64,000 nt of DNA from Dryomyza anilis. Its lineage: Eukaryota > Arthropoda > Insecta > Diptera > Dryomyzidae. Location: positions 33,319,963 to 33,383,962 of the forward strand of contig OX638133.1 of NCBI GenBank assembly GCA_951804985.1. Reading direction: 5' to 3'. The notes beneath the pieces are model-generated. The model saw nothing but the letters and a program-made list of their open reading frames with translations, was not told the origin of the DNA and ran no database searches. The translations under genes and the position numbers were made by a program. Below are positions 43,013 through 54,960 of the stretch, in pieces (within the stretch, counting starts at the first letter, position 1; each line of letters opens with the position of its first letter).

Positions 43013-44546
43013 AATCTACCAAACCTTAATTTGTACATACTTTGAAGGCGCAACGAATATTATTATCTTTGGTATAAATTAATTACAAAACCAAAATCAA
43101 AATATAAAAATGGTAGGAAATATAGAGTAGAGAATATAGATGTGATAAGAAATATGAAAAATAAACACTTCATCATTTTGTATTCTGCGATACATATGCG
43201 TTTACGTCATATTTCGGCTGTCTGGTTGTGTGGGCGAACGCCATTAAGTATGCGTAAAGGATAATCCTATTTCGGATATGAGCGCGCCTAGAACATGCTT
43301 GACATTTATATATATGCATGACATTAATATATGTGCATGCTACATATTGTGTGATATGCGGCGCCCTATATAGCCTTATGATTTCACACAAACCTTAAGG
43401 TCGGGGGCTCGTAAAAAGGATTTTGCTAAAATGGCAACTGTATCAATGTGTGTGTGTGTGCGTAGTTTACGTTATGTAGGAGCTTTCTGCTATTTTAGGC
43501 ATGAATTTTAATAAATTTTAGAGCAGTTCATCGTACGTCTTGTACGTGGCCCCTGACGTGGGTCATAAAACATTTGCTAAGAGTTTTTAATACACTGCCG
43601 CGCATGCAATGCCTGCTAAGACACTGGGTTGGCTTTTTGTTGGCCGAATATAAATTAGACATGTGGGAGTATAGTGGCTTAAGAATTATATATGCTGCCA
43701 AATGAGACGGGCGTAATTATTTCCTAAGAAGACTTGATACTTTGTTGATGGTATAAATATGCTAGGAAAATTTTAAATCTATTAAAAAGAGAGATTAAAA
43801 CGAAAATAGTTTCAATGAGGTATTCGGTATTGGCAACCGGGTTTTTAATCGACAAATATTTAAAATACTTTTTTCCCATTTATCGGAATCGTTATGTAAA
43901 ATGATACATACGCCGATATCCGAATTCTATAAAAGTTGTTTTAATCACACTTATTTTTAAATCATACTTACTTTTTCGGTATTGGCCAGGGTACCGGCAA
44001 ATTTTAAGATTTCAAAATAATATTGGATAATTTTGAAATCAAAAATGTTTTATATACTTTTAAACCCTTATCGATATCGTTATACGAGATGAGGAAATTC
44101 ACGGATTTCTGAAATATGTTAAATGAAAACTGCATATTTCGTTATAAAACGTAGAATGAAAACGGTACCATAGAAAACCCATTTAATAGGGTTATGAAAC
44201 TGGATCTGAAATCATGGACTATTTTTGCTGATATTTTTTCTTCTTCGTGTCAAAAACAGTTAAAACCAGAGACCAGATATAACTATTAACCTTTATTTCC
44301 ATTTGGTTTTTCACTGAGAGGTATTATTTTTCAAAAAATATAAAGGTCTTTGGTTGAGAGATACTTTTTATTTAAAAAATAAAGGTCTTTGGTTGAGAGT
44401 TTTATGAAAACCTTAATTTTAAAGATCTTTGGTTAATGGTTGTTAGTAGACCGAACATTCAATTGGTCTCATTTAAAGAGAATTCATAGAAAATGACAGC
44501 AGAACAGAAAAATATGGATTTTCAGCAACCAGGCGAGATTATTGTA
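43013..44546. other. Non-coding part of the duplicated segment
   Basis: No gene. A (TG)n tract lies at about 43446-43461. Three related TAAAGGTCTTTGGTTGAGAG units with a period of about 50 bp lie at 44325-44440. The part at 43190-43400 is less AT-rich and locally has ATATGTGCATG-type palindromes. Its exact counterpart is 47767-49300. Confidence 0.6.
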
Positions 44547-44759
44547 CACTCAGAAACAACAAACCATAAAATTAATAGTTTTTACTATTAAAATTGCCGA
44601 TAAACTATTAACTCAATCGGTGAATCCTATTAAATACTACAAAATACTATAAAATTTATTTGAGTTTGTATGAAAATATTTATTATATGTATTCTATTAA
44701 AACAATAATTGTCCTATTGACAAATTTTAATGGGATTTTGTGAGTTTTTTTTCTGAGTG
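44547..44759 (-). mobile_element. CACYCAG-family MITE, copy C
   Basis: Ends CACTCAGAAACAACAAACC and TTTTTTTTCTGAGTG, flanked by TA on both sides. Orientation is opposite to copy A. Duplicate at 49301-49513. Confidence 0.8.
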
Positions 44760-45261
44760 TAGAGAATAGATGGGCAGAATTAAATTTATTTCACAACTAA
44801 AAAATAACAATTAAAGCTGTTCCAGTGGGATTACAGAAGCACCCAAGTACGTCCAATAAGGTGAATCGCATTTTAAATTTTATCATTTTTTCGTCGTCCA
44901 TTGTGTTGTTTATGTCAGCCACATTTTTTTTAACACATTTTTTTTTCTAAATTTTTGAAACATATTTTGTTGTCGAATACATTTTTTATCAATTTTTTAG
45001 GAAATTTCTTGAAAATTGTTGTTTTTGTCGATCAAACATTTTATTAAACATTTTTTTTTCTCGATAAAAAAATGGTTGATTTTTGATTTTAGGGTTTTAT
45101 TTCGATATATACACAAATTTTGAATCAACAATGTACATCAGTAATGCTCCAAAAATATTGGAAGTCATCTGAAAAGATAATTGTACATCAACTCTTCTCA
45201 GCTTCTCAAATATGAATAATGAGAGATATATTTTGTTAATCTTAATATCTTTCGCTGTTCA

Positions 45262-45385
45262 ACCGCAACCAAAATTTTCAAAAATAAAGATTTCTCTCAG
45301 ACCGAAACCGAAAATTTTCAAAAATAAAGGTTTTTCTCAGACCGAAATCGAAAATTTTCAAAAATAAAGATTTCTCTCGCACTAA
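45262..45385. repeat. 40-bp tandem repeat, three units
   Basis: AAAATTTTCAAAAATAAAG followed by TTTCTCTCAGACCGAAA, with a period of about 40 bp. Duplicate at 50016-50139. Confidence 0.8.
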
Positions 45386-45625
45386 AACCTTATATTTTGA
45401 TTTCTTAAATATTAGGTTCCTCACTGATTTATTTAATAAATATTATATAATGAGAGTTATTCAGAAACCTGCGAAAGGGTTAATCTTTATCTCTAGTTTC
45501 TGGTTAAAACACTTATTCCTGAATGATTTGAAGTTTCACGGAGAAAATTGTTTACTGAAGATTTATGAATAAGACGTTCATAAAACATATATTTAACTAA
45601 TTTTATGAGTTATATACATGAATTA

Positions 45626-45922
45626 GCGTTGGTAGCTCAAGGTTAATGCGTTGTACTGCGTGCCGAAAGGTCCCCGGTTCATGACTGGACTGGGGTTAAT
45701 AACATCTTTTCATAGAAACATTTTTCCATACCGCGCTACCTCTCGACAGTAAATGGAAAACCTACGAGAGTAATACATTTCCTATGAAAAGCTCTTAGCC
45801 GCCGTTCCGATTCGGCATTAAACTATAGGACTCACCACTTTGAGTACAAATATAACACGCACAGCTCAAAATGGTGAGAGAGCTCGGCCGAAGTTCTATA
45901 CAGGACTGTAGCGCGTATTATT
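45626..45922 (+). mobile_element. tRNA-derived SINE, diverged copy
   Basis: Head GCGTTGGTAGCTCAAGGTTA, B box GGTTCATGAC, then the family body to GGACTGTAGCGCG and a short TATTATTA tail. It abuts MITE D directly. Duplicate at 50380-50676. Confidence 0.85.
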
Positions 45923-45923
45923 A

Positions 45924-46818
45924 CACTCAGAAGAATATGTACCATTAAGTACTTTATGGTACGACCATTATTCTTATGGTTCATGTATTAATAGTTTTTT
46001 CTTTTTAAATCAAAAGTTTTCTAATTAATTCAATACTATTTGAAAAATTCAGTACCATAAATTTAAATATTTCAATATTATTATTTTATATAGAATAAAT
46101 AGTGTTGTTTTAATGGTTTCCACCTATAATAATAAACGTGGTGTAAAAAAAACATGAAACGAATACAAACATATTCGTTTTGTACGTCATTCTGCGTGTT
46201 TACTCAAAATGTATTTTTTTTGTAATAATCCACATTATTAAACGCGACATTGGTAAGGGTTCAATGTATTTAAAGTAAATAAATTATATTTATATATTTA
46301 TATATTTATATATTTATTTATATTTATATTTTTATTTATTAAAGAAAATAAATAATACATCGAATTTATATTATGGAAACGGACTCAAAAATAACTGCAG
46401 ACTCAAGTACTACAATCAATTATTGGAAACCAAAGCAAACATTAAATGTTTTATAACCTTTCGCAGCAAGAAGTGTCTTTTTATGTGTGTTTTGTAAAAG
46501 TGAATATCAATTTCCAAATTTAAATAAAATAATATATACAATAAATTAACTAAATTACATTTTTGTTTTAATAAATTATTAGGAAAATGTAATTCGACTA
46601 TACCATAAAATTAATAATACGTATCATTAAATTTGTATAGGATTTTCTTATTGTAATTAAAATATCACATTATAAAATTTATGGTACAACCACACATTGT
46701 ATTAACAGTTTCAATATTACTGAACTAATGGGACGCATCCTATTGACCAATTTTAATGGTATAAATTATTGTTTTTCTATTGAAATACTATCAATTTACC
46801 AAGATTTTTTTCTGGGTG
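45924..46818. mobile_element. Long CACYCAG-family element (copy D, 895 bp)
   Basis: Ends CACTCAGAAGAATATGTACC and AAGATTTTTTTCTGGGTG, flanked by TA on both sides. The right third shares CATCCTATTGACCAATTTTA with the 220-bp members. The middle is unique to this form and has one short frame (46372-46455, starting METDSKITADS) that might be a transposase remnant. It is a candidate longer relative of the short MITEs. Duplicate at 50678-51572. Confidence 0.7.
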
Positions 46819-46820
46819 TA

Positions 46821-47021
46821 TTTATGAATTATGCATAATATAAAAAAATTGCAAAACTCATGCGGAAAAAACTGTAAATCACTATGTATTTATTACAAAT
46901 TTTATTATTTATCATAAAAGGTGAAATTATGAATAGTTATTCGTCGCTTGTGCTTCATATTGCATATTAAGTTTTTACTGTGCAATTCACAACAGTTGTG
47001 AAAAACCTAGTCGAAGCTACA
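46821..47021. other. AT-rich spacer between MITEs D and E
   Basis: About 200 bp without features. It contains inverted CACAACAGTTGTG. Confidence 0.5.
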
Positions 47022-47241
47022 CACCCAGAAAAAAATACTATATAAATAATAGTTTTTTACTATTAAAAATAGTCAATAGGATAAATTATTATTTTAATCG
47101 GAAAATATAATTAAATACTAGAAAATATCATGACATTGCCATTGAGTTTATATGAGAAGATTTATTTTTTGTATACTATTAAATCAATAATTGTTCTATT
47201 GACTAATTTTAATGGTATTTGAAGGATTTTTTTTCTGGGTG
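47022..47241 (-). mobile_element. CACYCAG-family MITE, copy E
   Basis: Ends CACCCAGAAAAAAATACTAT and GATTTTTTTTCTGGGTG. The flanking dinucleotide is CA on both sides. Opposite orientation to copy A. Duplicate at 51776-51995. It lies 33 bp from the duplication junction. Confidence 0.8.
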
Positions 47242-47274
47242 CAGTTAAAGGAACATTCAGTTTATAGAACATTA

Positions 47275-47594
47275 CCTATCCTACCTATCCTACCTATCCT
47301 ACCTATCCTACCTATCCTACCTATCCTACCTATCCTACCTATCCTACCTATCCTACCTATCCTTCCTATCCTACCTATCCTACCTATCCTACCTATCCTA
47401 CCTATCCTACCTATCCTACCTATCCTACCTATCCTACCTATCCTACCTATCCTACCTATCCTACCTATCCTACATATCCTACCTATCCTACCTATCCTAC
47501 CTATCCTACCTATCCTACCTATCCTACCTATCCTACCTATCCTACCTATCCTACCTATCCTACCTATCCTACCTATCCTACCTATCCTACCTAT
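47275..47594. repeat. 9-bp minisatellite (CCTACCTAT)n, array 2
   Basis: About 35 units. The positions and types of variant units match the last part of array 1 (about 42549-42850), with two extra units here. It is therefore a copy of the array's right end carried along by the duplication. The junction reads GAACATTA then CCTATCC, with TA shared by both sides. Confidence 0.97.
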
Positions 47595-47766
47595 CCTGTC
47601 CTACCGTATTCTACCTTTTACTACCTTATTCTACCTTATTCTACCTTATCCTACCTTATCCTACCTTATCCTACCTTATCCTACCTTATCCTACCTTATC
47701 CTACCTTATCCTATCTTATCCTACCTTATCCTACCTTATCCTACCTTACCCTACCTTATCCTAGAC
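47595..47766. repeat. 10-bp degenerate extension of the minisatellite, copy 2
   Basis: CTTATCCTAC units as at 42851-43012, with one extra unit. Confidence 0.92.
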
Positions 47767-49300
47767 AATCTACCAAACCTTAATTTGTACATACTTTGAA
47801 GGCGCAACGAATATTATTATCTTTGGTATAAATTAATTACAAAACCAAAATCAAAATATAAAAATGGTAGGAAATATAGAGTAGAGAATATAGATGTGAT
47901 AAGAAATATGAAAAATAAACACTTCATCATTTTGTATTCTGCGATACATATGCGTTTACGTCATATTTCGGCTGTCTGGTTGTGTGGGCGAACGCCATTA
48001 AGTATGCGTAAAGGATAATCCTATTTCGGATATGAGCGCGCCTAGAACATGCTTGACATTTATATATATGCATGACATTAATATATGTGCATGCTACATA
48101 TTGTGTGATATGCGGCGCCCTATATAGCCTTATGATTTCACACAAACCTTAAGGTCGGGGGCTCGTAAAAAGGATTTTGCTAAAATGGCAACTGTATCAA
48201 TGTGTGTGTGTGTGCGTAGTTTACGTTATGTAGGAGCTTTCTGCTATTTTAGGCATGAATTTTAATAAATTTTAGAGCAGTTCATCGTACGTCTTGTACG
48301 TGGCCCCTGACGTGGGTCATAAAACATTTGCTAAGAGTTTTTAATACACTGCCGCGCATGCAATTCCTGCTAAGACACTGGGTTGGCTTTTTGTTGGCCG
48401 AATATAAATTAGACATGTGGGAGTATAGTGGCTTAAGAATTATATATGCTGCCAAATGAGACGGGCGTAATTATTTCCTAAGAAGACTTGATACTTTGTT
48501 GATGGTATAAATATGCTAGGAAAATTTTAAATCTATTAAAAAGAGAGATTAAAACGAAAATAGTTTCAATGAGGTATTCGGTATTGGCAACCGGGTTTTT
48601 AATCGACAAATATTTAAAATACTTTTTTCCCATTTATCGGAATCGTTATGTAAAATGATACATACGCCGATATCCGAATTCTATAAAAGTTGTTTTAATC
48701 ACACTTATTTTTAAATCATACTTACTTTTTCGGTATTGGCCAGGGTACCGGCAAATTTTAAGATTTCAAAATAATATTGGATAATTTTGAAATCAAAAAT
48801 GTTTTATATACTTTTAAACCCTTATCGATATCGTTATACGAGATGAGGAAATTCACGGATTTCTGAAATATGTTAAATGAAAACTGCATATTTCGTTATA
48901 AAACGTAGAATGAAAACGGTACCATAGAAAACCCATTTAATAGGGTTATGAAACTGGATCTGAAATCATGGACTATTTTTGCTGATATTTTTTCTTCTTC
49001 GTGTCAAAAACAGTTAAAACCAGAGACCAGATATAACTATTAACCTTTATTTCCATTTGGTTTTTCACTGAGAGGTATTATTTTTCAAAAAATATAAAGG
49101 TCTTTGGTTGAGAGATACTTTTTATTTAAAAAATAAAGGTCTTTGGTTGAGAGTTTTATGAAAACCTTAATTTTAAAGATCTTTGGTTAATGGTTGTTAG
49201 TAGACCGAACATTCAATTGGTCTCATTTAAAGAGAATTCATAGAAAATGACAGCAGAACAGAAAAATATGGATTTTCAGCAACCAGGCGAGATTATTGTA
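47767..49300. other. Non-coding part of the duplicated segment, copy 2
   Basis: Counterpart of 43013-44546, including the three 50-bp units at about 49079-49194 and the single noted substitution at 48365. Confidence 0.6.
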
Positions 49301-49513
49301 CACTCAGAAACAACAAACCATAAAATTAATAGTTTTTACTATTAAAATTGCCGATAAACTATTAACTCAATCGGTGAATCCTATTAAATACTACAAAATA
49401 CTATAAAATTTATTTGAGTTTGTATGAAAATATTTATTATATGTATTCTATTAAAACAATAATTGTCCTATTGACAAATTTTAATGGGATTTTGTGAGTT
49501 TTTTTTCTGAGTG
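49301..49513 (-). mobile_element. CACYCAG-family MITE, duplicate of copy C
   Basis: Duplicate of 44547-44759 by segmental duplication, not an independent insertion. Confidence 0.8.
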
Positions 49514-50015
49514 TAGAGAATAGATGGGCAGAATTAAATTTATTTCACAACTAAAAAATAACAATTAAAGCTGTTCCAGTGGGATTACAGAAGCACCCAA
49601 GTACGTCCAATAAGGTGAATCGCATTTTAAATTTTATCATTTTTTCGTCGTCCATTGTGTTGTTTATGTCAGCCACATTTTTTTTAACACATTTTTTTTT
49701 CTAAATTTTTGAAACATATTTTGTTGTCGAATACATTTTTTATCAATTTTTTAGGAAATTTCTTGAAAATTGTTGTTTTTGTCGATCAAACATTTTATTA
49801 AACATTTTTTTTTCTCGATAAAAAAATGGTTGATTTTTGATTTTAGGGTTTTATTTCGATATATACACAAATTTTGAATCAACAATGTACATCAGTAATG
49901 CTCCAAAAATATTGGAAGTCATCTGAAAAGATAATTGTACATCAACTCTTCTCAGCTTCTCAAATATGAATAATGAGAGATATATTTTGTTAATCTTAAT
50001 ATCTTTCGCTGTTCA

Positions 50016-50139
50016 ACCGCAACCAAAATTTTCAAAAATAAAGATTTCTCTCAGACCGAAACCGAAAATTTTCAAAAATAAAGGTTTTTCTCAGACCGAA
50101 ATCGAAAATTTTCAAAAATAAAGATTTCTCTCGCACTAA
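50016..50139. repeat. 40-bp tandem repeat, duplicate
   Basis: Duplicate of 45262-45385. Confidence 0.8.
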
Positions 50140-50379
50140 AACCTTATATTTTGATTTCTTAAATATTAGGTTCCTCACTGATTTATTTAATAAATATTAT
50201 ATAATGAGAGTTATTCAGAAACCTGCGAAAGGGTTAATCTTTATCTCTAGTTTCTGGTTAAAACACTTATTCCTGAATGATTTGAAGTTTCACGGAGAAA
50301 ATTGTTTACTGAAGATTTATGAATAAGACGTTCATAAAACATATATTTAACTAATTTTATGAGTTATATACATGAATTA

Positions 50380-50676
50380 GCGTTGGTAGCTCAAGGTTAA
50401 TGCGTTGTACTGCGTGCCGAAAGGTCCCCGGTTCATGACTGGACTGGGGTTAATAACATCTTTTCATAGAAACATTTTTCCATACCGCGCTACCTCTCGA
50501 CAGTAAATGGAAAACCTACGAGAGTAATACATTTCCTATGAAAAGCTCTTAGCCGCCGTTCCGATTCGGCATTAAACTATAGGACTCACCACTTTGAGTA
50601 CAAATATAACACGCACAGCTCAAAATGGTGAGAGAGCTCGGCCGAAGTTCTATACAGGACTGTAGCGCGTATTATT
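50380..50676 (+). mobile_element. tRNA-derived SINE, duplicate
   Basis: Duplicate of 45626-45922 by segmental duplication. Confidence 0.85.
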
Positions 50677-50677
50677 A

Positions 50678-51572
50678 CACTCAGAAGAATATGTACCATT
50701 AAGTACTTTATGGTACGACCATTATTCTTATGGTTCATGTATTAATAGTTTTTTCTTTTTAAATCAAAAGTTTTCTAATTAATTCAATACTATTTGAAAA
50801 ATTCAGTACCATAAATTTAAATATTTCAATATTATTATTTTATATAGAATAAATAGTGTTGTTTTAATGGTTTCCACCTATAATAATAAACGTGGTGTAA
50901 AAAAAACATGAAACGAATACAAACATATTCGTTTTGTACGTCATTCTGCGTGTTTACTCAAAATGTATTTTTTTTGTAATAATCCACATTATTAAACGCG
51001 ACATTGGTAAGGGTTCAATGTATTTAAAGTAAATAAATTATATTTATATATTTATATATTTATATATTTATTTATATTTATATTTTTATTTATTAAAGAA
51101 AATAAATAATACATCGAATTTATATTATGGAAACGGACTCAAAAATAACTGCAGACTCAAGTACTACAATCAATTATTGGAAACCAAAGCAAACATTAAA
51201 TGTTTTATAACCTTTCGCAGCAAGAAGTGTCTTTTTATGTGTGTTTTGTAAAAGTGAATATCAATTTCCAAATTTAAATAAAATAATATATACAATAAAT
51301 TAACTAAATTACATTTTTGTTTTAATAAATTATTAGGAAAATGTAATTCGACTATACCATAAAATTAATAATACGTATCATTAAATTTGTATAGGATTTT
51401 CTTATTGTAATTAAAATATCACATTATAAAATTTATGGTACAACCACACATTGTATTAACAGTTTCAATATTACTGAACTAATGGGACGCATCCTATTGA
51501 CCAATTTTAATGGTATAAATTATTGTTTTTCTATTGAAATACTATCAATTTACCAAGATTTTTTTCTGGGTG
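50678..51572. mobile_element. Long CACYCAG-family element, duplicate of copy D
   Basis: Duplicate of 45924-46818. Confidence 0.7.
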
Positions 51573-51775
51573 TATTTATGAATTATGCATAATATAAAAA
51601 AATTGCAAAACTCATGCGGAAAAAACTGTAAATCACTATGTATTTATTACAAATTTTATTATTTATCATAAAAGGTGAAATTATGAATAGTTATTCGTCG
51701 CTTGTGCTTCATATTGCATATTAAGTTTTTACTGTGCAATTCACAACAGTTGTGAAAAACCTAGTCGAAGCTACA

Positions 51776-51995
51776 CACCCAGAAAAAAATACTATATAAA
51801 TAATAGTTTTTTACTATTAAAAATAGTCAATAGGATAAATTATTATTTTAATCGGAAAATATAATTAAATACTAGAAAATATCATGACATTGCCATTGAG
51901 TTTATATGAGAAGATTTATTTTTTGTATACTATTAAATCAATAATTGTTCTATTGACTAATTTTAATGGTATTTGAAGGATTTTTTTTCTGGGTG
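51776..51995 (-). mobile_element. CACYCAG-family MITE, duplicate of copy E
   Basis: Duplicate of 47022-47241, CA-flanked as in the first copy. Confidence 0.8.
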
Positions 51996-52028
51996 CAGTT
52001 AAAGGAACATTCAGTTTATAGAACATTA

Positions 52029-52391
52029 AGAGTCAATAAAGTGAAAAATAAGTCATTTGAAAATAAATGTGAAATTCAACAGACAAATAAGTTAAAGTGA
52101 TGTATTTTTCCATTTTTTTAATGTTTCTTTCATTACTAATGTTGCTTTCCCATTGACTTCTTATTTTTTCAAATTCGATATTTTTCACTTTGCCTGACTA
52201 ATTTGGATTTGTTTTTCCATCTACAGGCTACGACAGAATGTATGACATTTTAATCATGGATTATGAATAATAAATCATAAAACGTATACCAGAACCTATT
52301 GCAATTACTCATGACTTATGAATTTATTATACATAAAACATGAGTAAGCATATGCATAATTTTTTTCAAGTATTTATAATAATTGATTTTC
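52029..52391. other. AT-rich stretch with an acceptor-like site
   Basis: At 52185-52226 CCTGACTAATTTGG, a pyrimidine stretch and CCATCTACAG look like a branch point and 3' splice site on the plus strand. The following frames close within about 15 codons and the DNA then becomes TCATGACTTATGAATT-type repeats, so no exon is called. Confidence 0.4.
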
Positions 52392-52405
52392 ACAATAATC
52401 ATATA

Positions 52406-52711
52406 ATAATAATAATAATAACACTACAGTTCTATAAGAACTTAGGCCGAGCTCTCTCACCATTTTGAGCTTTGCGTGTTATATTTATACTCAAAGTGGT
52501 GGGACCTACAGTTTATTGCCGAATCCGAACGGCGGGTGAGAGCTTTTCATATGCAATGTTTTCACTCTCGGAGGTTTTCCATTTACTGCCGAGAGGTAGC
52601 GCGGTATAGAAAAATGTTTCTATGAAAAGATGTTGTTAGCCCCAGTCTAGGCTTGAACCGGGGACCTTTCGGCTCGCAGGTCAACGCGCTAACCACTGAG
52701 CTACCGCGGCT
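52406..52711 (-). mobile_element. tRNA-derived SINE with 14-bp target duplication
   Basis: A complete minus-strand copy with an (ATA)n tail at its left edge and head GTAGCCGCGGTAGCTCAGTG at its right edge. ACAATAATCATATA flanks both sides (52392-52405 and 52712-52725). A target duplication of this size is the expected result of LINE-driven retroposition and shows a fairly recent insertion. Confidence 0.93.
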
Positions 52712-52990
52712 ACAATAATCATATATTATGAATAAAAACAAAGATAAAGATTAATTTATGCAAAATATATGCGCATACCACATGATTGATGAAAACATTG
52801 CTTCCGTGTTGCAATGCAAGACTTTTTTTTTCGTCTTTTCCAAAAACTGGTATCGATTGATATCAGTTCTAACCATTCAAAATAGTCTTCTAAAAACGAC
52901 AACGTTATAACTTCTCAATTTAACTGCATCATATATATATTGCACAGAATTCGAGGTACAACTTATTTTTAATTTTTAAATAGTGTTTGT

Positions 52991-53379
52991 CTACTTTTCG
53001 AAATCAAGAATTTGTATGTCTCCCAAACTAATTCCATCTGAATGCACTTTCGCTCGAAATACTTTTAATTGTTTTTTAAAACAAAACAACATTAAAAACG
53101 TACAAAGCCTTTTGAGTTCGACATTTCCGAGGCAAATTGAATTCATTTCCATTTGAACGATTTCTTCGTACAACGTACGCAATTTCTTCGCAATACTACC
53201 AAGCACCGAGACCAACCAACCAATGGAGAATTGCAGCACATGAAAAAGAATAAGAAGAATAGGCAGTTGAGGCAGGAATATTAATGCCTAGAAAATGCTA
53301 TCGACATCCACCAGAGACATACATAATTCAGCAAACAAAAAGAAAATAAAAAGAAGAAACATGAGGTAGTACATACCAT
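52991..53379 (-). CDS. Candidate two-exon small protein gene, N-terminal hydrophobic segment
   Basis: The minus strand has ATG (53379-53377) directly before a strong donor GTATGTACT, an 89-base T-rich intron (53376-53288) with a TGCTGAAT branch-like site and acceptor TTTTCTAG, then a 297-base open frame to TAG at 52991. The product would be 99 residues, starting MALIFLPQLPILLILFHVLQ, a signal-peptide or membrane-anchor-like stretch to about residue 35, then a basic/polar part containing IAKKLRTLYEEIVQMEMN and ending QILDFEK. Intron size fits short fly introns. Weak point: an upstream ATG with a better context (CAAAATG, about 53387) is out of frame and would stop after about 33 codons once spliced. 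I recognise no family; it may be chance. Confidence 0.28.
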
Positions 53380-54555
53380 GAAGCATTTTGATGGTAGTCT
53401 TCGTCAATTTTGAATTGAGTTGAACGTGATTTCATTTCAGTTTGCACAATTTTAAGTCGAGGTATACTCAGTATTCGCCTATTTATTCGCATAGCTCTTC
53501 CTTTAACTGTTTTGTGCCTGCACTTCCAGTTAAATTCTATGTGCTGCTGTTGGTCAGATTATTTTTTGTGGCAGAAACAATTGAGCTGCATATAAATGGC
53601 AAAGAAAGTAGAACAACTATATGCTAAGGATGGATATACTAATGAATTATTCTCGAGCAGTGCAAAAAAAAAAAAAAAAGAAAAACTGGATCATGTACCT
53701 CTACCATGGTCCATGTCGCACTATTTAAATATGCATGAGAACAAATGCAGGGCACGTTTCAATTAGAACAAAATACGGTATTAAAAGATGCTTGAAAAGC
53801 TCTTGGGTCAATAGTAGAAATGAGTTTTACGTACGAAGAGACAGTGAGGGGAATAGGAATACTTGACCACAAACACTGGCATCATTCAAGAGACTTGTTC
53901 GAAGTTTTTCAAGTATTTTTTTTTCAACAATTTAGCACAAATAAATTAAATTCCAATCAATATCTACTTGTTTTCAATGCCTTAATATATATTTGAATGC
54001 ATTTTTAAATTGTACAAAAATTGCATGCAAATAAAAATAAATAAAAAAATTCAAAAGTTTTCAACTGATTAAAAATTCAATTTTCCCTGTGTGCAAAAAA
54101 TGTATAAATGAAAACACCGTTGGCGCACGTTCTGGCAATGAATGGGGCTAATTAATTTTTATAACTCTATTGATTTGGTGTGCGACAGAAAAACCCGATC
54201 AAAAATATATTTCTGGTTATTATTTTTATTTCTTGTTTAATTCTTCGATTATTTTTGGTAAATTAATTACACATTTTTATTGAATTTTAACAAAATACAA
54301 AAGTAATGATTGCGATGTTTTGACTTGAATTCAACTCACGCATTTGATTGAATTTTGAATAATATAGGATTCGTCGAATTAAATTCAAATATGTCAAATA
54401 AATTGATTTGAAAAAATTTGATTTCGTACTATAATTACAGTACTATAATATCAGATCATTCTAAATAACAATTACGGAACACTATAGTCGACTATTAAAT
54501 AGATTTAAAGGTTTATATCATTTTCGATTAAACTCTTTTAATATTGATATACTAC
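53380..54555. other. AT-rich non-coding stretch
   Basis: If the candidate gene at 52991-53379 is real, its 5' untranslated region and promoter would lie at about 53380-53480. The rest is AT-rich with a poly-A run at about 53665-53680 and no supported feature. Confidence 0.45.
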
Positions 54556-54576
54556 ATGATATACATTCTATAATTA

Positions 54577-54870
54577 TATAATAAATAATAATAGTTTGGC
54601 ACTACAGTCCTATAAGAACAAATTTGAGCTGTGCGTGTTATATTTGTACTCAAAGCGGTGGGACCTACAGTTTATTGCCAAATCCGAACGGCGGGTGAGA
54701 GCTTTTCGTAGGCAATGTTTTACTCTCGTAGGTTTGCCATTTACTGCCGAAAGGTAGCGCGGTATAGAAAAATGTTTCTATGAAAAGATGTTGTTAGCCC
54801 CAGTCCAGGCTTGAACCGGGGACCTTTCGGCTCGCAGTCCAACGCACCAACCACTGAGCTACCGCGGCTA
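54577..54870 (-). mobile_element. tRNA-derived SINE
   Basis: A minus-strand copy with an (AAT)n tail at the left and GTAGCCGCGGTAGCTCAGTG head at the right. About 20 bp of the tail-proximal body is missing compared with other copies. ATGATATACAT occurs on both sides (54556-54566 and 54876-54886), a probable target duplication with short AT expansions beside it. Confidence 0.88.
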
Positions 54871-54960
54871 CATATATGATATACATACATTAAGAAATTT
54901 AGGAGCGCTCTGAAATTGGAAATCCATTATCAGCTAAAAGATATATAAATGTACTAGCTG

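Larger units (their letters stand above)
42549..47274 (+). repeat. Tandem segmental duplication, copy 1 (about 4.7 kb)
   Basis: From inside array 1 to GAACATTA at 47274, this segment is repeated at 47275-52028. Offset is 4754 bp for everything right of 43020. Variant 9-bp units are matched too: TTCC at about 42638 pairs with 47364, and CATATCC at 42748 with 47474 (offset 4726). I found one substitution outside the arrays (G at 43611, T at 48365) and small unit-number differences in the arrays. The segment contains MITE C, a SINE, MITE D and MITE E. Confidence 0.95.
47275..52028 (+). repeat. Tandem segmental duplication, copy 2 (about 4.75 kb)
   Basis: Near-identical to 42549-47274. After GAACATTA at 52028 the sequence continues into unique AGAGTCAATAAAG, which is probably the original right flank. 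Identity is so high that either the event is recent or the assembly has doubled a region. Confidence 0.95.

Noticed and set aside
41420..43045. 541-codon open frame of YLS/PTY repeats
   Set aside because: It is the 9-bp minisatellite read in frame; every plus-strand frame is open and no non-repeat domain is present.
47212..47799. 195-codon open frame of ILP repeats
   Set aside because: Same minisatellite, duplicated array 2, with MITE sequence at its start.
43173..48145. Two identical 72-codon minus-strand frames (43173-43391 and 47927-48145)
   Set aside because: Identity is due to the segmental duplication and not to selection; composition and lack of any motif give no support for coding.
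52185..52265. Splice acceptor and exon on the plus strand
   Set aside because: The acceptor is good, but all frames close quickly and the following DNA is repetitive; no donor was found.
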